Shown here piece after piece: positions 10,534-21,906 of a stretch of 52,216 nucleotides of DNA; position 1 is the stretch's first letter; every line of letters starts with the position of its first letter. The notes beneath the pieces are model-generated. The model was not told the origin of the DNA and made no database searches. It worked only from the letters and a program-made list of their open reading frames with translations. The DNA is from Perkinsus marinus ATCC 50983 (lineage: Eukaryota > Perkinsozoa > Perkinsida > Perkinsidae). The translations under genes and the position numbers were made by a program. The stretch is taken from positions 78,254-130,469 of the forward strand of contig NW_003202288.1 of NCBI RefSeq assembly GCF_000006405.1, read 5' to 3'.

Positions 10534-13471
10534 ATGGGAAAGAAGGGAGGATCCCCGAAAAAATCTAAGAAGCAGCTAGAGGAGGAAGCTCTGAGGGCCA
10601 GAGAGGAGGCTAGGAGAGGTGGGGACTCACTGGCCTGATGTTGGGGAGTATCTTGTGGTATCTAGAGGCTGAAGCTGGTAAGATACGGCAGATGTCCGCT
10701 CGGCTGACTGCCGATGCTGAGGCTAGGATAGGTCTCGATCGAGAGAGGGAGAAGGGCAAGGAGGAAAAAGTGGGGGCTATGGGTTGTACAGTGCGTTGAA
10801 GTAGTACTAAGATTCGGCTCGAGCTCGAGTCGGGCGAAGTAGAATATGGTAAGAGTCAGCGATGGGCTATAGTGAGCAAGATGAAGCAACAAGAGCGAGA
10901 GAAGAGAGAATGGGAGGAGTTTGCTGCCTGCACTCGAAGGCCCAACATTCGGCGGGAAGCGGACATCGTCACGTATGCACTCATCAGGACTGGGGTGATG
11001 GTGGACGGACATGCCTTGCAGGTATGAGCAGTGGCTTGAAGACGACGCTGAAGAGGCTAGGCTCTACTCTGTATCGTGTAGTGAGCCTGGGATAGGATCA
11101 TGCTCCAATGAAGGAAGTACTCTCTGGTCGAGGGTCTCAGTATGAGCGCGCACCTGATCTCATTCGTTTCTGTGTTGTGACTGTAGTAGATGGAGACCAG
11201 CAATTCCAACGGCTCCACTTGAGCCTTCTGGTTCAACCGGGTTCACCTTGTCAGAAAGTGTGCGTCAACTGAATTATTCTCTACTATTAGTATGATTCGA
11301 CCGCACGGGGGCCAACTCTGTATCATGACAGTTTCAATCTAGGATTCTCTCCCAGGTACGCCCTTCACAGCAGTCCACCTCGAGCCAGCCGCTGCCGAGA
11401 CTTCCGTCCAGGCCGTCCTGGCTGATTTCCATCGCTGCAGCGTCGAGAGGGCCTTGGCCGTCGGCCACTTCACCGAATTCCTCGTGGCAGACCTCTTCCA
11501 AGGGTAGCCTTCCTTTTCCATTGTTCTTACCACCTTTCAAGGTACCTCCGAGCGCTGGCGGACGCCGACACTAGGATGATGATTCGGTCTTTGGACCATA
11601 TTGAGAGGATCAGGACCACCGGTCGGCACTCACCTCGTGTCTTTGTCTTTGACGTCCATGTTAGCTTTGGCTCGGCACCTGGACTACGCCACTGGGCATT
11701 TGATTCAGTTCGCGGATGAGATAGAGGCCATCAACGTCGATGAGGTTCAAGGTACTTGGGGGCAGGTAACTTCCCTATTCTCAGTCGCGGCCCCATCGGT
11801 CTGTTGTCAGGTCCAAGATGACGTGTTTGTCGCTTTTTGGGCGTTCCTTCGGCCGGAAGGATTCGAAGGGAAGCAAATAGAGCTGCCCAAGTTCAAGATG
11901 GTATTCCTCTCTGTAGCAGCCCCACTGGGCATCCTTGGTCAGATCATCGAACTCCCCAAAACGGTGTCTCTGGGCAATAAGGGCCACGGAATCGGGGTCC
12001 GATGGCTGGTCACGGGGAGTCCCTCCAAGGTGCTCTTCTCAGGTCCGACTGGTATACACTCGTTACGACTCCAGCTGCTGCTTCGCTGATGCTGTGTTGA
12101 AGTCATTACAGTCTGGCAATGGGGATGGTGGTATTCCTACGTCCTCTGAGGAAGATACGGCAGAGGCCCAGTCTTGTGATAAGGGATGGCTCCGGCGGGA
12201 CTACCTTGGCCGGCAGCCGACAGACCCTGGGTTCGGCAGAGAAGTGGGTGGTTCTTCCACTATAATGCCTCTTATGACCGTCCCTTCCCTTCAGAGTCCT
12301 CCACCACGCTATACCATTGGAGGCGTGGTCCACATCGACGTCGTGTCGGTCCCACAGCTGCGATCGAGAGAAAACGGCTGGCTGATACGGAGGCTGCCAC
12401 CAGATGATGGACCTAACTACACTGTATGAGTCCCGAGTAGTGTAGCTGGTCTCGATGCCTGCTTGCTCAGAGGCTACCTTTCCCGTCTTCTATGAGCACA
12501 AGGGTGGCAGATCTTGGGAGCTGCAAAGTTGAGTATCGCCTCCCCGAGGGAATCGTCGTTGATAAGCCGCAAGTAAGGTGAGAAACAGCAGCGGAGCGAA
12601 GCGCTGATCTTTAGGTTACTTGGAGGGATATGGCAAGTCAGAGCTGGTCTGATAGAGGAATTGGAGAGGTTCAGTGGGAGTCTTCGACGAGGAAAGTCAC
12701 ATTTTCCGCGACACTCTTGGGGGCCTTCGCTGTCACTGTCTCTCGATTCGACCAATTTCCCTATCGCCAATGGTGGGTCCGGACCAAGCACTCGGGCCTA
12801 TGCCTCTTTTATCAGGCGAATCTCCATCCTCCCGGCACTGAAGGGGTCGGCGGTCCATAGATGCTGGTTGACAGTGGTCACGGGTAGGGGCTCGTGAAGA
12901 AGTCCACGCAAGTGCAGTTGGTCGCTTCTTGCAGCCGTGGGGCTGCATGTAAAATTCGAGCTTGGTCCAGCAGGAGTTCACTTGGTCAGTCCCGAGAGGG
13001 ATGAGCTGCGGCAGCTGAGAGTTGATGGGGAAGGACAGGGTGGGCCCGGTGGTGGTCTGTGGTCCCCTCCATGGTGCTCCAGGCATCTTCTGGTCGCCAG
13101 CCGTGCTACTGACAAGACTGAGGGACGCTGGTATCAATTTACTGCCAGTGGATGAGGACGCCCAGTGGTTAAAGAAGCCAAGGTCGCCTTTTGCTTGTCG
13201 TGGTGAGCTACAGTGTCAACTCTCAGGGAAGTGAAAGATGCGTCTGTTGAGCTCATGACTTGCAATGAAATCGCTGAGGTGGTGGCGATGTAGGCCTCAG
13301 TGTCACCAATGCTGTCACCATCTCTCTCCTAGGAGGTATGATATAGCTGGGTCGAGGCGCAACAATGCCCCCGAATGTGGGAAGGAGCGTATAGTGTTCC
13401 GGGCTAGGCCCAACTCTACCGGCGCTGGGCTCGATGATGGTGATAATGAGCAGCAGAAGGAATACAAGTAG
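10534..13471 (+). CDS. DNAI7: DNAI7/CASC1 (IC97) axonemal inner-arm dynein factor
   Basis: This family (IC97 in Chlamydomonas) binds tubulin and inner dynein arms in motile cilia. The ATG at 10534 gives a Lys-rich start (MGKKGGSPKKSKKQ) and a Glu/Arg coiled-coil. The family's W-E-x-F/Y–Cys–Pro-N block appears as REWEEFAACTRRPNIR near 10900–10945. After several introns come TGHLIQFADEIEAIN (about 11690–11740) and IELPKTVSLGN (about 11946–11975). GGVVHIDVVSVPQ and NGWLIRRLPP follow (12320–12410). The Casc1 C-terminal signature is IGEVQWESSTRKVTFSATL to PYRQW (12660–12775), then DAGINLLPVDEDAQWLK (about 13110–13170). The final exon, rich in Asp/Glu/Gln, ends at 13471. The order matches the whole family length. 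More than ten introns, so exon edges are approximate. Confidence 0.85.
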
Positions 13472-13523
13472 GAAGGGTTCGCTCTGCTCCATCGTACCAT
13501 TGAGTGTTCAATTTAGATCGATC

Positions 13524-13812
13524 ATGGCGTGGTCCAATAAGTATGCTGTCATCTCGGCCACAGAGGAGTCGGAGTAAGCTCGTCAGCGGTGGCTCTCCCT
13601 CTACCTCTTCTCTCAGCTTCGACGAACCATTGGAAGCCCTGACTCACTACAGTGCCAGCATTGCCCTCACTGGCTCTACGGAGTCCCTCGCCACTGACGC
13701 TGACACCGCCCAGTGAGTGGCGTCAAGGGTCTTGTCTTGACATTTTTCTTGAAGGTACGTGGACTCTGTGGCCCAGACACTTCGCTTGACACGACTGCTT
13801 AGCTTTGGATGA
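13524..13812 (+). CDS. Small two- or three-exon protein of unknown function
   Basis: A short Ser-rich peptide followed by FDEPLEALTHYSASIALTG and, after a clear 42-nt intron (13713–13754, donor GTGAGT), by YVDSVAQTLRLTRLLSFG and a stop at 13810–13812. The start is uncertain. ATG 13524 would need an extra intron (about 13542–13611); ATG 13543 reads through directly. The product would be roughly 55–75 residues. No family recognised. It lies 52 bp after DNAI7 and 150 bp before the next gene, so it could be a genuine small gene in the array. Confidence 0.4.
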
Positions 13813-13963
13813 TCGTACATGATTGCCATGAATCGCTGTTGTATATTATGATGCTTGGGTTCAGGAAAGGATACGCCGTTTTAATCTGGGTAATTTATTC
13901 CGATGATGGGATTAACTAGCTCGCACATAATCGTTTGTCCATACAACGTTTGTTGAAGTTGCA

Positions 13964-16900
13964 ATGGCCGTCTCTGAACTTCCTCGGTTTATCCTCGTTC
14001 TTAGCAGCGGTAGCAGTCCATCGTCCTCCTCCAAGGCCCTCACCAAACCAGGGGATGTCCTCACGATGGGCCGAATGCCCGACTGCGACATAGTTTTCAA
14101 GAGCAATGCCATCAGTGGCAACCACTATTCTCTTGCCTACCTCCAGGATGGACAGGTCAGATTGACCGATACCAGCTTTAATGGTGAGGGTCTTGGAGAT
14201 GTGCCTCGAGTACGACTACCGGATGGTGTTGTGCATAGTTGAACAACTCGTGTTTTGGCTGAGCTCTCCTCAGAAGGCCATTGGGTCATTCATAGTCCTA
14301 ATTTCAAATTCAAAATTCCATTTCGAACTGAAACTATGTCCTCTATTCTACGCACGGTTGTGTGGGCTATGATCATCATGCTTCATGCGTTGCCGATCTC
14401 AGGCACTTACGTAAACGGCGAATTGGTGGGTAAGGGAAAGACGGCGTCCATCCGTGCTGGTGATCGGATCGGTCTTGGCCGGCCTATGGCCAATTCTAAG
14501 GTCTCTCGTCAAAGCAAAAACGGCAGCGCCACTCGTGTACCATCCGTGAGCTTCCTGGTGGAATATACTGCGAAGGTAGTGGAAAGGGGAGTCACCACCT
14601 TGTGCTCAATTCTAATGTTTTCAGTTTGTCGACCCTCCCGGAGTCACCAATGTCCCTTCACCGTCGAGGCTGAGGGCTGCAAGTGCCCCTATACTCGATC
14701 GCGATGAGAAGGACATGCCGACGAAGTCCATACGGCCAATGAGTGCTGCGGTCCCTGGACAGGAAGGCAGCGTACTAGGTAATAGGGTAGGAGGGTAGGG
14801 GTGGGAGCATGGTTCGGCTTAGCAACTCCGGCTGACTTGAGCGTGAGGGCTGATAGTATGATGAAGACTCCTAAACAGGGCCCCACAGTACGCCAGATGA
14901 AGGTCGATCGAATACGGCAGCCTATCAATGTAGAAGAGTGGGGGAGGGTCGGGAGGAAGAAGTCTCCGTTCAGGTCAAGGCTGGGACCGAGAGGCGGGAG
15001 GTCTCTTTCGACTTGCCTAAGACCACCGGGGTAGCGCTGGACCAGGGCTCACAGCAGTCCTCACAGAGGGGAGATGAGAACCCTGAGTGACTGAAAGCTG
15101 GAGGGAAGCGCTGGAGTGTCCCTTATGGTAGGTCCGTGCTGAATGGTGGTACCATGGGCAGACCACGACCACAAGTCCGGACAGTGGTGACGGAGTCGGA
15201 GAATAGACGGTCCTTTGGTCTTGGTAGGGACCTCATGTAGTGTGCGGCTCATCTCTGGTCCTCGCCGGTGCATGTTGGCTCTGCCCGAAGAGGAAGGAGC
15301 GAGAGGAGTCCCTAGTGGGTGAGACCAAGGCCTTGAGGGCTAGACTGGCCAGTAGAGAGGGGGAGTTGGCTACGCTGGAGGAGAGGCTACAAGAGACCGA
15401 GTTGACCATGACTCTCAAGAAACGCAAGTTAACGTCTACCGAACAGAAACTTAAAGATGTACGCACTTGTGGACGGCTAAGGCCAACCTTGGGTTCGGCC
15501 CAGGCCCAGACGGAGGTCACGTCGACCAGGGAGTCTCTCTCGAACCTCCAGGAGGCCCACGCTGAGCTTAAGGCGAGATGCGAGGGCCTGGTGAATGCCA
15601 CGAAGAAGTCCAAGGCAGAGAGGGAGGTTCTGGTGGAGAAGGTATGTCTAGATAGGGCATGGTGGCGCGTGAGGGTCCTCACCGTCAGTTGAACGCTGTG
15701 GAAGCGAGGGCGAACTCGACCGAGAGTGAGCTTCTCTACTGCCAGGAACAAGTCCATGGGCTACAGCAGAGCCTTGAGCAGGAATGTACAGTGGAGGGGT
15801 AGTGGCCACTGAGGAGGATCATGACAGGCGAGCAGTCGAGGAGTCTTTCGACGGACCTGGAGAATTGTCGTGGTCGCTGCACGGCATTGCAAGGGGACCT
15901 GGAGGAGACGTTGGGGAAGCTGCAGACGGTAGTGTAGGCATGCTGAGGGTGGCCCTAAGAACGAGACAGGCCCTGACTGATCGGACTGGTCTCTTGGCTG
16001 AGCTGGGAAGAGTGCATGAGGAACTCGAGGGCACCAAGGCTAGTGAGTGCCGTCGTCCTCTTTCCCTTTTCCATGGTTTTCTCAATAGTCACCAACAGGG
16101 AACTAGAGGCGGCCAAAGCACTGAGCACCGCTATAAGGGATAGTCTACAGGCGTAAAACATTACAATAGGGGTCGAGAGAGGCCCTCTGATAGGTTCGAG
16201 AGTAGGAAGGTGCCTGGTCTACCCCCTTCTAGAGCCCTTCCAGAGGTATCCACTATATCTCCAGTGAAGCTTAGAAGCGCTGACATGGTACTCGTAGTAG
16301 CAGTGGTAGGACGGATAGAGCAATGCTCAGGGTCCGGTAGAGCTCAGCCACACTGCTACGACTGTGAGGTCGATGACCCAGGAGGTGGTATCGGAGTTGG
16401 CACAGGTAGTGGTGTAATTGCAGGAGATAAGAGTATCTCTTTCTAGTCCCTCCCCAACGCTGCAATGACTTCCTCGTTGGCAATGGTAAGGCCCTCTTGG
16501 GCAGCTCCTACTATGAACACCACGCCTTTCAGTCTGTAGTGGAGGAAGGCCATCAGTCGATGACACAGTGCTCAGCGGTTGCCCAGAGGGACAATAGTAC
16601 ATCCTCGATAGACGGGTGGTGGAGGGGGAGGGGGATGAATCCTGGGGTGATGGCCCCTCCTGCCTTAGGGCCTCCTTGGGCTCAGCAGTGTCGGCTATGA
16701 GACGTGAAGGCAGTGTGGGCCATGAGGTACAGGCTCAATCAATCTTTAACAAAAGTAACAACCTCCAGGTCTCTGAAGATAAGGGCGGTCGAGGAAGGTC
16801 CGAGATTGTCGAAGGTAGTGGTCTGGTTGGTTGTGGTCCAGTCGGCCTGTTAGGCACGCAGATGATGAGGGCGACCGGAGAGGACGTGACTCGGGGAGGG

Positions 16901-17463
16901 TGCCCCAGTGGGTCGTAGGATGCTTGTACAGGTTGGAGAAGGGGACTCACGAGCGGAGCTTCTGCCAGCAACGGTTGGAATGCTCCAGCCCACTGTGGAC
17001 TCGACTGAGCAGGAAGTGGCCATAGACGCTGATGACGAGTTCGAAGACTTTACTGAGGATATTCCGTCACTGCGCCACGAAAATAGTGAGGCTCTCCTGA
17101 TGAGACCAGACTCGTCCGTGTCACCACCAGGCGTTCGAGGAGGGACTTTTGACGACTTCGACTTGGATGCCTCGCCTGGAGGGAAGAGACAGCGGCAGGA
17201 GGAGGCCTTTGCTGAGTAGTACTGTCCTGAGTGGGGAAAGGGTAGTGATGGTGCCCCTCAGTGACTTCGCTGACTTCGAGATATCCCAGCGTGGGACTGG
17301 TATAGCCGCGGGGGGTAGCAGTAGCAATGACAGCCTCCTGGCGGAATTGGACCTCGACGCCTTCTCCCCCTTGCCGCCTCCGAGGACGACCACCACCAAT
17401 GGGCCACCAGCTGATGCCTCACGAGGGGTCATCGATGATTTGGCCGACTTTGACGATTTCTGA
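13964..17463 (+). CDS. FHA-domain, coiled-coil protein with C-terminal DFxDF motifs
   Basis: The ATG at 13964 starts an FHA domain, which binds phosphothreonine: MGRMPDCDIVFKS (GR strand), ISGNHYSLAY (S-x-N/H loop), then after a 220-nt intron (about 14183–14402) the NGTYVNGE loop and RAGDRIGLGRP. A basic, Ser/Pro-rich segment follows (to about 15050). Long Glu/Lys/Arg coiled-coils then run through about 15280–16900 over several introns. The last two exons are acidic and carry four phenylalanine motifs: DDEFEDF (17029–17049), TFDDFD (17145–17165), DFADFE (17262–17279) and ADFDDF (17446–17461). [DE][DE]xFxDF motifs of this kind bind the gamma-adaptin ear in gamma-synergin and aftiphilin. The overall layout resembles SLMAP-like FHA/coiled-coil proteins without their membrane anchor. 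Exons between 15700 and 16950 are poorly resolved. Confidence 0.65.
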
Positions 17464-17629
17464 CCGCTCTTCGGAGAAGTTTTCCACGTACAGTACATGA
17501 TGTATCTTCGAGTCACTGCCGCCCAGTGGCTCCTCCCCAATGAGCATGTTTACGTCTGCAGTGTTTCTCTCCAGCCACTAAAGTGTCGCGTAATGGGGCT
17601 TCCCTTGATCGGGCAGACCTTTTTTATAT

Positions 17630-19931
17630 GGATGCCATTACCGCCCTTACCGCCTCCCCCACCGGACCCTCCAGGGCCCGACGACTGCTGTGGCAGCGGG
17701 TGCTGCCCCTGTATATGGGATACGTAGGAGCGCCATAGGCGGACTGCCCCCTGTACGTAGTGTCAGCAGGTATTATGACAGTGTGGAGCGGTGGGAGGGC
17801 GACCATGGCTGGTCTCTAGAGGAATACGGTAGACTCCAAGCCCAAGAGGATGCTGACCATCAGATCACTGAGGACAGCCTGGACGCAGCTCGGTCCTCAA
17901 CTACAGTGGGCGTAAAACATGCTCATGATGTTGTTGGTCTCTATTGGAGGCTACGGAGATCGGTAGAGGCTCTATGGGCTTTTGCTGCCTATCAGCCGCT
18001 TTTGTCAGTTGCTTCTTGCCCCTGGACTGGTCCGTCATCTGGCTGCCCACGCGCCGTGGCTCTGATATCGCCGCGAGGTCTCTCGTGCAATATAATTCGA
18101 CGCGATAGTATCCTAATTTGACTCGAGGGCTTTGCGTTTCCAGTGGATACCGAGGACCTCAGTCAGTCCCCAGTCTAGAGTGCATGCCCCCTGCGGACGA
18201 TCTCCTCCGTGAAGTGACGGCTGCGGCATCACAACTGCCAATATGGAGACAGTCACTTCGGCCCCTCATCAAAGAGGATCTCCTGAGGCATCTGAGAGAA
18301 CATGGAATTCAGCGTTATTCGGAGGTTGAGTTTAAAGAAGAACGCCAGGCGGTCATGGCCGAGGTCTTCGGGACCCATTCGGACCAGTTGAAGGACCTTC
18401 AAAACTGCTTGGGCCATGTTATCGAAGAGAAAATTACCAACAGCCTGCTGATGGACGTCGGTACTGCTGACCAGGATGCTTTGGAGAGGGCCGTCGACCT
18501 GGCCGCTAACGCTGCCGTAACCCTACTGGGTCGACTACGACACATCGATGTGAGGCTATTCGTCCCTCGGTTGGTGGCAGCTAGGCCCAACGACCGCCTC
18601 CGACGGATCCTTTGGGATCGACTTCTATTGAAAAGCGATAGTCACAGGCCGGACCATGCAAAGGAGTGTTCGTACCGACCCCGGGACCTCCCACAAGACA
18701 TCCTGGGCTCTTCCGATCACCGGCTGTCGCACAGTCAGACTGCTGAGGTTGAGCGTCTGGTAGCAGCTAGTCCTGAGACTGAGCCCACCGAGTCCTCGGT
18801 CTTTACAGCGGTGGTTCTCGTACTGGTCTACGGCGTTGGTCCGGCTAACCCTAGGAGGTACGAGGGGATGTTGTCGTCAACGAAGGCCTGGGATGCAGCC
18901 GTCTCTCATTGCTCGGACCTTGATGCTGGCTCCTGGATAAGGCGGCGGTTCGTGGATGCCAGGGTGCACCAGGAGGCCACTAAGCTGATCTGGGACGAGC
19001 TCCTATTGGCAGCCTGTTGGTCCCCCGCTGCCGTGCCGGAGGTGCTCGCCATCTGCACTAGGGTTCTCCTGGAACTCATAGGAAGGTCCTCTGGTGTGGT
19101 CTCTGGTACAGTCTTCCTGGAAGCTCTGAGGTCCAGGAGGTCCGATCTGCTGGAGGTCATCTGTGGCAGAGGATCGGAGTCGATCGCTGAGGTATCCTCC
19201 TGTAGCTCATTGCCTGACCATTTGCCCCAATATGGGACCTCGTTGGACCATGGGGAAGCTCATAATGGTCACCACAATGATCCTTCGGAAGGGGTCGATG
19301 CGGCCACCCAGACCGAAGAGGACCTTTGGAATGGTCATGGTCGGCCAGGCTTGGCGGTCGAGCCGTGGTCATCGTATGTCACCGACTTGATGGCCAAAGG
19401 GGGTGGTCGAGTTGGTTTGTCCGTGGAACTGCGGGATGGGAGGAGGATTCAACTACCCATCATCAACCCCTTCGGACTAGTGGACTCGGTATCTGAGGTC
19501 CTACGCACTGTGTCACCATTCCGTGTCACCATGGCCTTCAGATAGTCGAGCACTGCCTCATTCATGGAGTTGATGGCTCCTCCTCCTCCCCGATCACTAC
19601 TACTGCCCTCCGAAGAGATATTTCAAAAGCTGTGGCCACCAGGTTCAACGACGACAACGAAGTCCTTGATGATAGAGGTGTTCACGTCAGGAAGGTGACG
19701 GTGAAGCTCGGTGGGTCAGGTGTGCCCTCTTGGCCCCCTGAGGCTGTGGACTATCCCTCAGGTGCTGTCGAGCCCACTCTCTGCGTCGCTTTACCCACAG
19801 CGTCATCGGAGTCGGCCGAGCTCTTAAATGTGTGTATGCGTGCAGTTGGACGGGCCCAGCTCGACGATCAAGCTCTAGTGATGAAGGCAGTTGAATATCT
19901 CATGTCGCACCTTGCTCACGATACTGAGTAG
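17630..19931 (+). CDS. Helical protein of unknown family
   Basis: The start is uncertain; an ATG at 17630 opens MDAITALTAS, with further small exons to about 18110. The main exon (about 18142–19499) encodes an uninterrupted, mostly helical stretch of about 450 residues: helices rich in Leu/Arg around 18200–18640, a Ser/Glu/Pro-rich spacer near 18700–18800, more helices to about 19170, then a His/Asn-rich low-complexity part. A 46-nt intron (19500–19545, donor GAG|GTCCTA) joins VDSVSE to IVEHCLIHGVDG. A last helical exon ends at AHDTE, stop 19929–19931. I recognise no domain; an armadillo/HEAT-like helical array is possible but not demonstrated. LAS1 begins 65 bp downstream. Confidence 0.5.
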
Positions 19932-19996
19932 TCGTCTCTTATCATCTGTTGTTGCGCTGAGAGTCCCGCCATCGATAGAGAGTCCCTTTTGTTGTC

Positions 19997-21352
19997 ATGG
20001 CTTTCGCTGGGCTGCCCGGAAAGACTTTACCGTGGGCCGACTGGCGCGAGTGGCTCCGATGCTACCAAGGCCTGTCGGGCCAAAGCGTCGAGGGCAAGTT
20101 GGAAGCAGTCAAGATGGTCGACTTATGGCGGATCCGTGGTCGGGTGAGACCGTCTCTTTAGAGATGGTAGGTGTCAGAAGTCACCGCAGGTACCAATAGC
20201 GGTAGATTGTACCGGTATGGTGCTGCAAGTGATGTGCCATGACCCCTATTTCTGTCCGGAGACCACAGCACAGGTCTCCCTAGATGAGTACGCAGGTTGT
20301 CATCACAGCATACCCCCGAGGTCCCTCTGATCAGGCTCCAGCAGCTCTACAGCTTAGTCGTCATCCGCCTCTGCAATGGTGTTATTGACACCGAGCAGAA
20401 GGGGCAGGTCGCCCAGAGTCAGGTGGGTCTTCAGGATGGCGCTGTCTACGATCTAAGGCTGCCCTCGTAGGATTCCATCGCCCGTCGGATAGGATTCCCA
20501 ACTTGGTTGGTCGAATTGCGCCATGAGGCGACTCACGGCAGTAGTCTGCCGACTATCCACGTATTGCGAATGGCTGCTGAGAGCATATTGAGGTGAGAGG
20601 CAGTCGATTCTGTGAAGTGCATGCTCAACCTAAAGATACCTCGATACCAACTACTGGTCACGGCAATACGCCCAGCTAGATGCCGAAGGTGTTTTCACAG
20701 CAACCGAACCCGATACCGACTATGTTGAGGCCCGATTACCTCGTGGTACTTTCGAGGGCAAATGTCTCCTCCTTCGGAAGAAGCTCGCCGCACTTGGTCA
20801 CGGTGTTGGCGTCACTGAAGCAGTAAGTCTTGGTCTCCATAATTGCACCCTATAGGGCCTACCATCAGGTGAAGTTCTTCATCTACCTCCTCAACAAGGT
20901 CGCATCAAATGATGACGTCCGCGACATGTTCCTCAATGTGGCTCATAATGTGTCTCCAGCGACCGAAAAAGGTATCCACTGCTGCCCGATCCCATGACAT
21001 CTCCGTAGTAGGTGCCTCAGCTGTTGATGTCTTGGCCGACTCACTGGACTTCCTCGACGTGAAGCGGCCGGGTCTGAGTCGAAGCTTAGCCCGATCCCTC
21101 CTCCGTGAAGCAGATGATGGTAGCTCTGATGGGAGACGATCCCTCCAGTGGTCTAAGGCCCTCTTCGGTAGGGCCGCCATGAGCGGAGCGAAGGATATTT
21201 ACTTCCAAATGATTACCACTAAGCCTCTCCTCATCGAGTGCCTCGGTGACCAACGCCTTATTGATGCCTTCAATTCGAAGAATGTCTTAGCTGACAAGGC
21301 AATCCTAACAGACATAGAAGCCATCGCAGAGCACCTTGACCCCTCGAAGTAG
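19997..21352 (+). CDS. LAS1: LAS1 pre-rRNA ITS2 endoribonuclease
   Basis: LAS1 cuts ITS2 of pre-rRNA with its kinase partner Grc3/NOL9. The ATG at 19997 gives the conserved opening LPWADWREWLRCYQGL and WRIRGRVPIAVDCT, joined over intron 20148–20192. The next exon is LIRLQQLYSLVVIRLCNGVID. After an intron ending at 20470 comes IARRIGFPTWLVELRHEATH, which holds the HEPN catalytic RHxxTH motif (about 20518–20535). LPTIHVLRMAAESILR and, across the next intron, YLDTNYWSRQYAQ complete the HEPN domain. The less conserved C-terminal part continues through introns at about 20823–20868 and 20971–21011 to AEHLDPSK, stop 21350–21352. The signature residues are intact. Start choice: first in-frame ATG, 65 bp after the upstream stop. 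Confidence 0.88.
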
Positions 21353-21906
21353 CTAGCGATGTCATCAACTCCTACGGCTCTACCTGGCGTTCTTTGCTAA
21401 CGTAATACTACTTATTCCAGCACACTAGAAGGTTGCGTTGATAGTTATGTGGTAATTTGCCACTCTGTTGGGAAGCCAACTTCGAGCAAATATCCCCTCC
21501 AGTTATTACGGGCTACTCCACTGACTGATCATCCATGATTGCAAGGAAGTCTCTGAGAATGACTTGTCCCACCAGGGTTAGCTCTCTTTCACTCTACCTC
21601 AATAATATAATGGCTCCTTTAGATTTCATCGCCTCTGGAACTCCCAAACGAAACAATGCAGACCACAGTGGAAAAGTAACAGTACAAAATTATATATAAT
21701 CTCGCTTGGCCTTCATCCCGAGTAGGATGGGGTGGTGTTCAGTGGTGGAGGGAAGGGCCATCACAAAGGTGCTCTCAGACCGTAGAGAGGTGCACTCAGT
21801 GCTCCCTGGGGATCCAATTGACTCGGAAGGACTGCACAACAGGGACCTCACTCGAGGGGAGTGCGTTGTCGTCAGCCTGTTAGCTGTGGTGAACCTGAGG
21901 GGAATC
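21353..21906. other. Convergent intergenic region
   Basis: This separates the end of the plus array (LAS1) from the end of the minus array (Sfi1-like). AT-rich around 21600–21700 (e.g. tatatataat near 21692). No gene recognised. It probably contains both 3' UTRs. The 3'-most exons of the Sfi1-like gene may extend into 21706–21906, where the sequence becomes GC-richer. Confidence 0.4.

Noticed and set aside
10660-10684. GTATCTT…AAGATACGG in the DNAI7 gene as a fourth hairpin intron
   Set aside because: The arms straddle an exon (GCTGAAGCTG), GAATAGGTC is missing and the second arm is coding.
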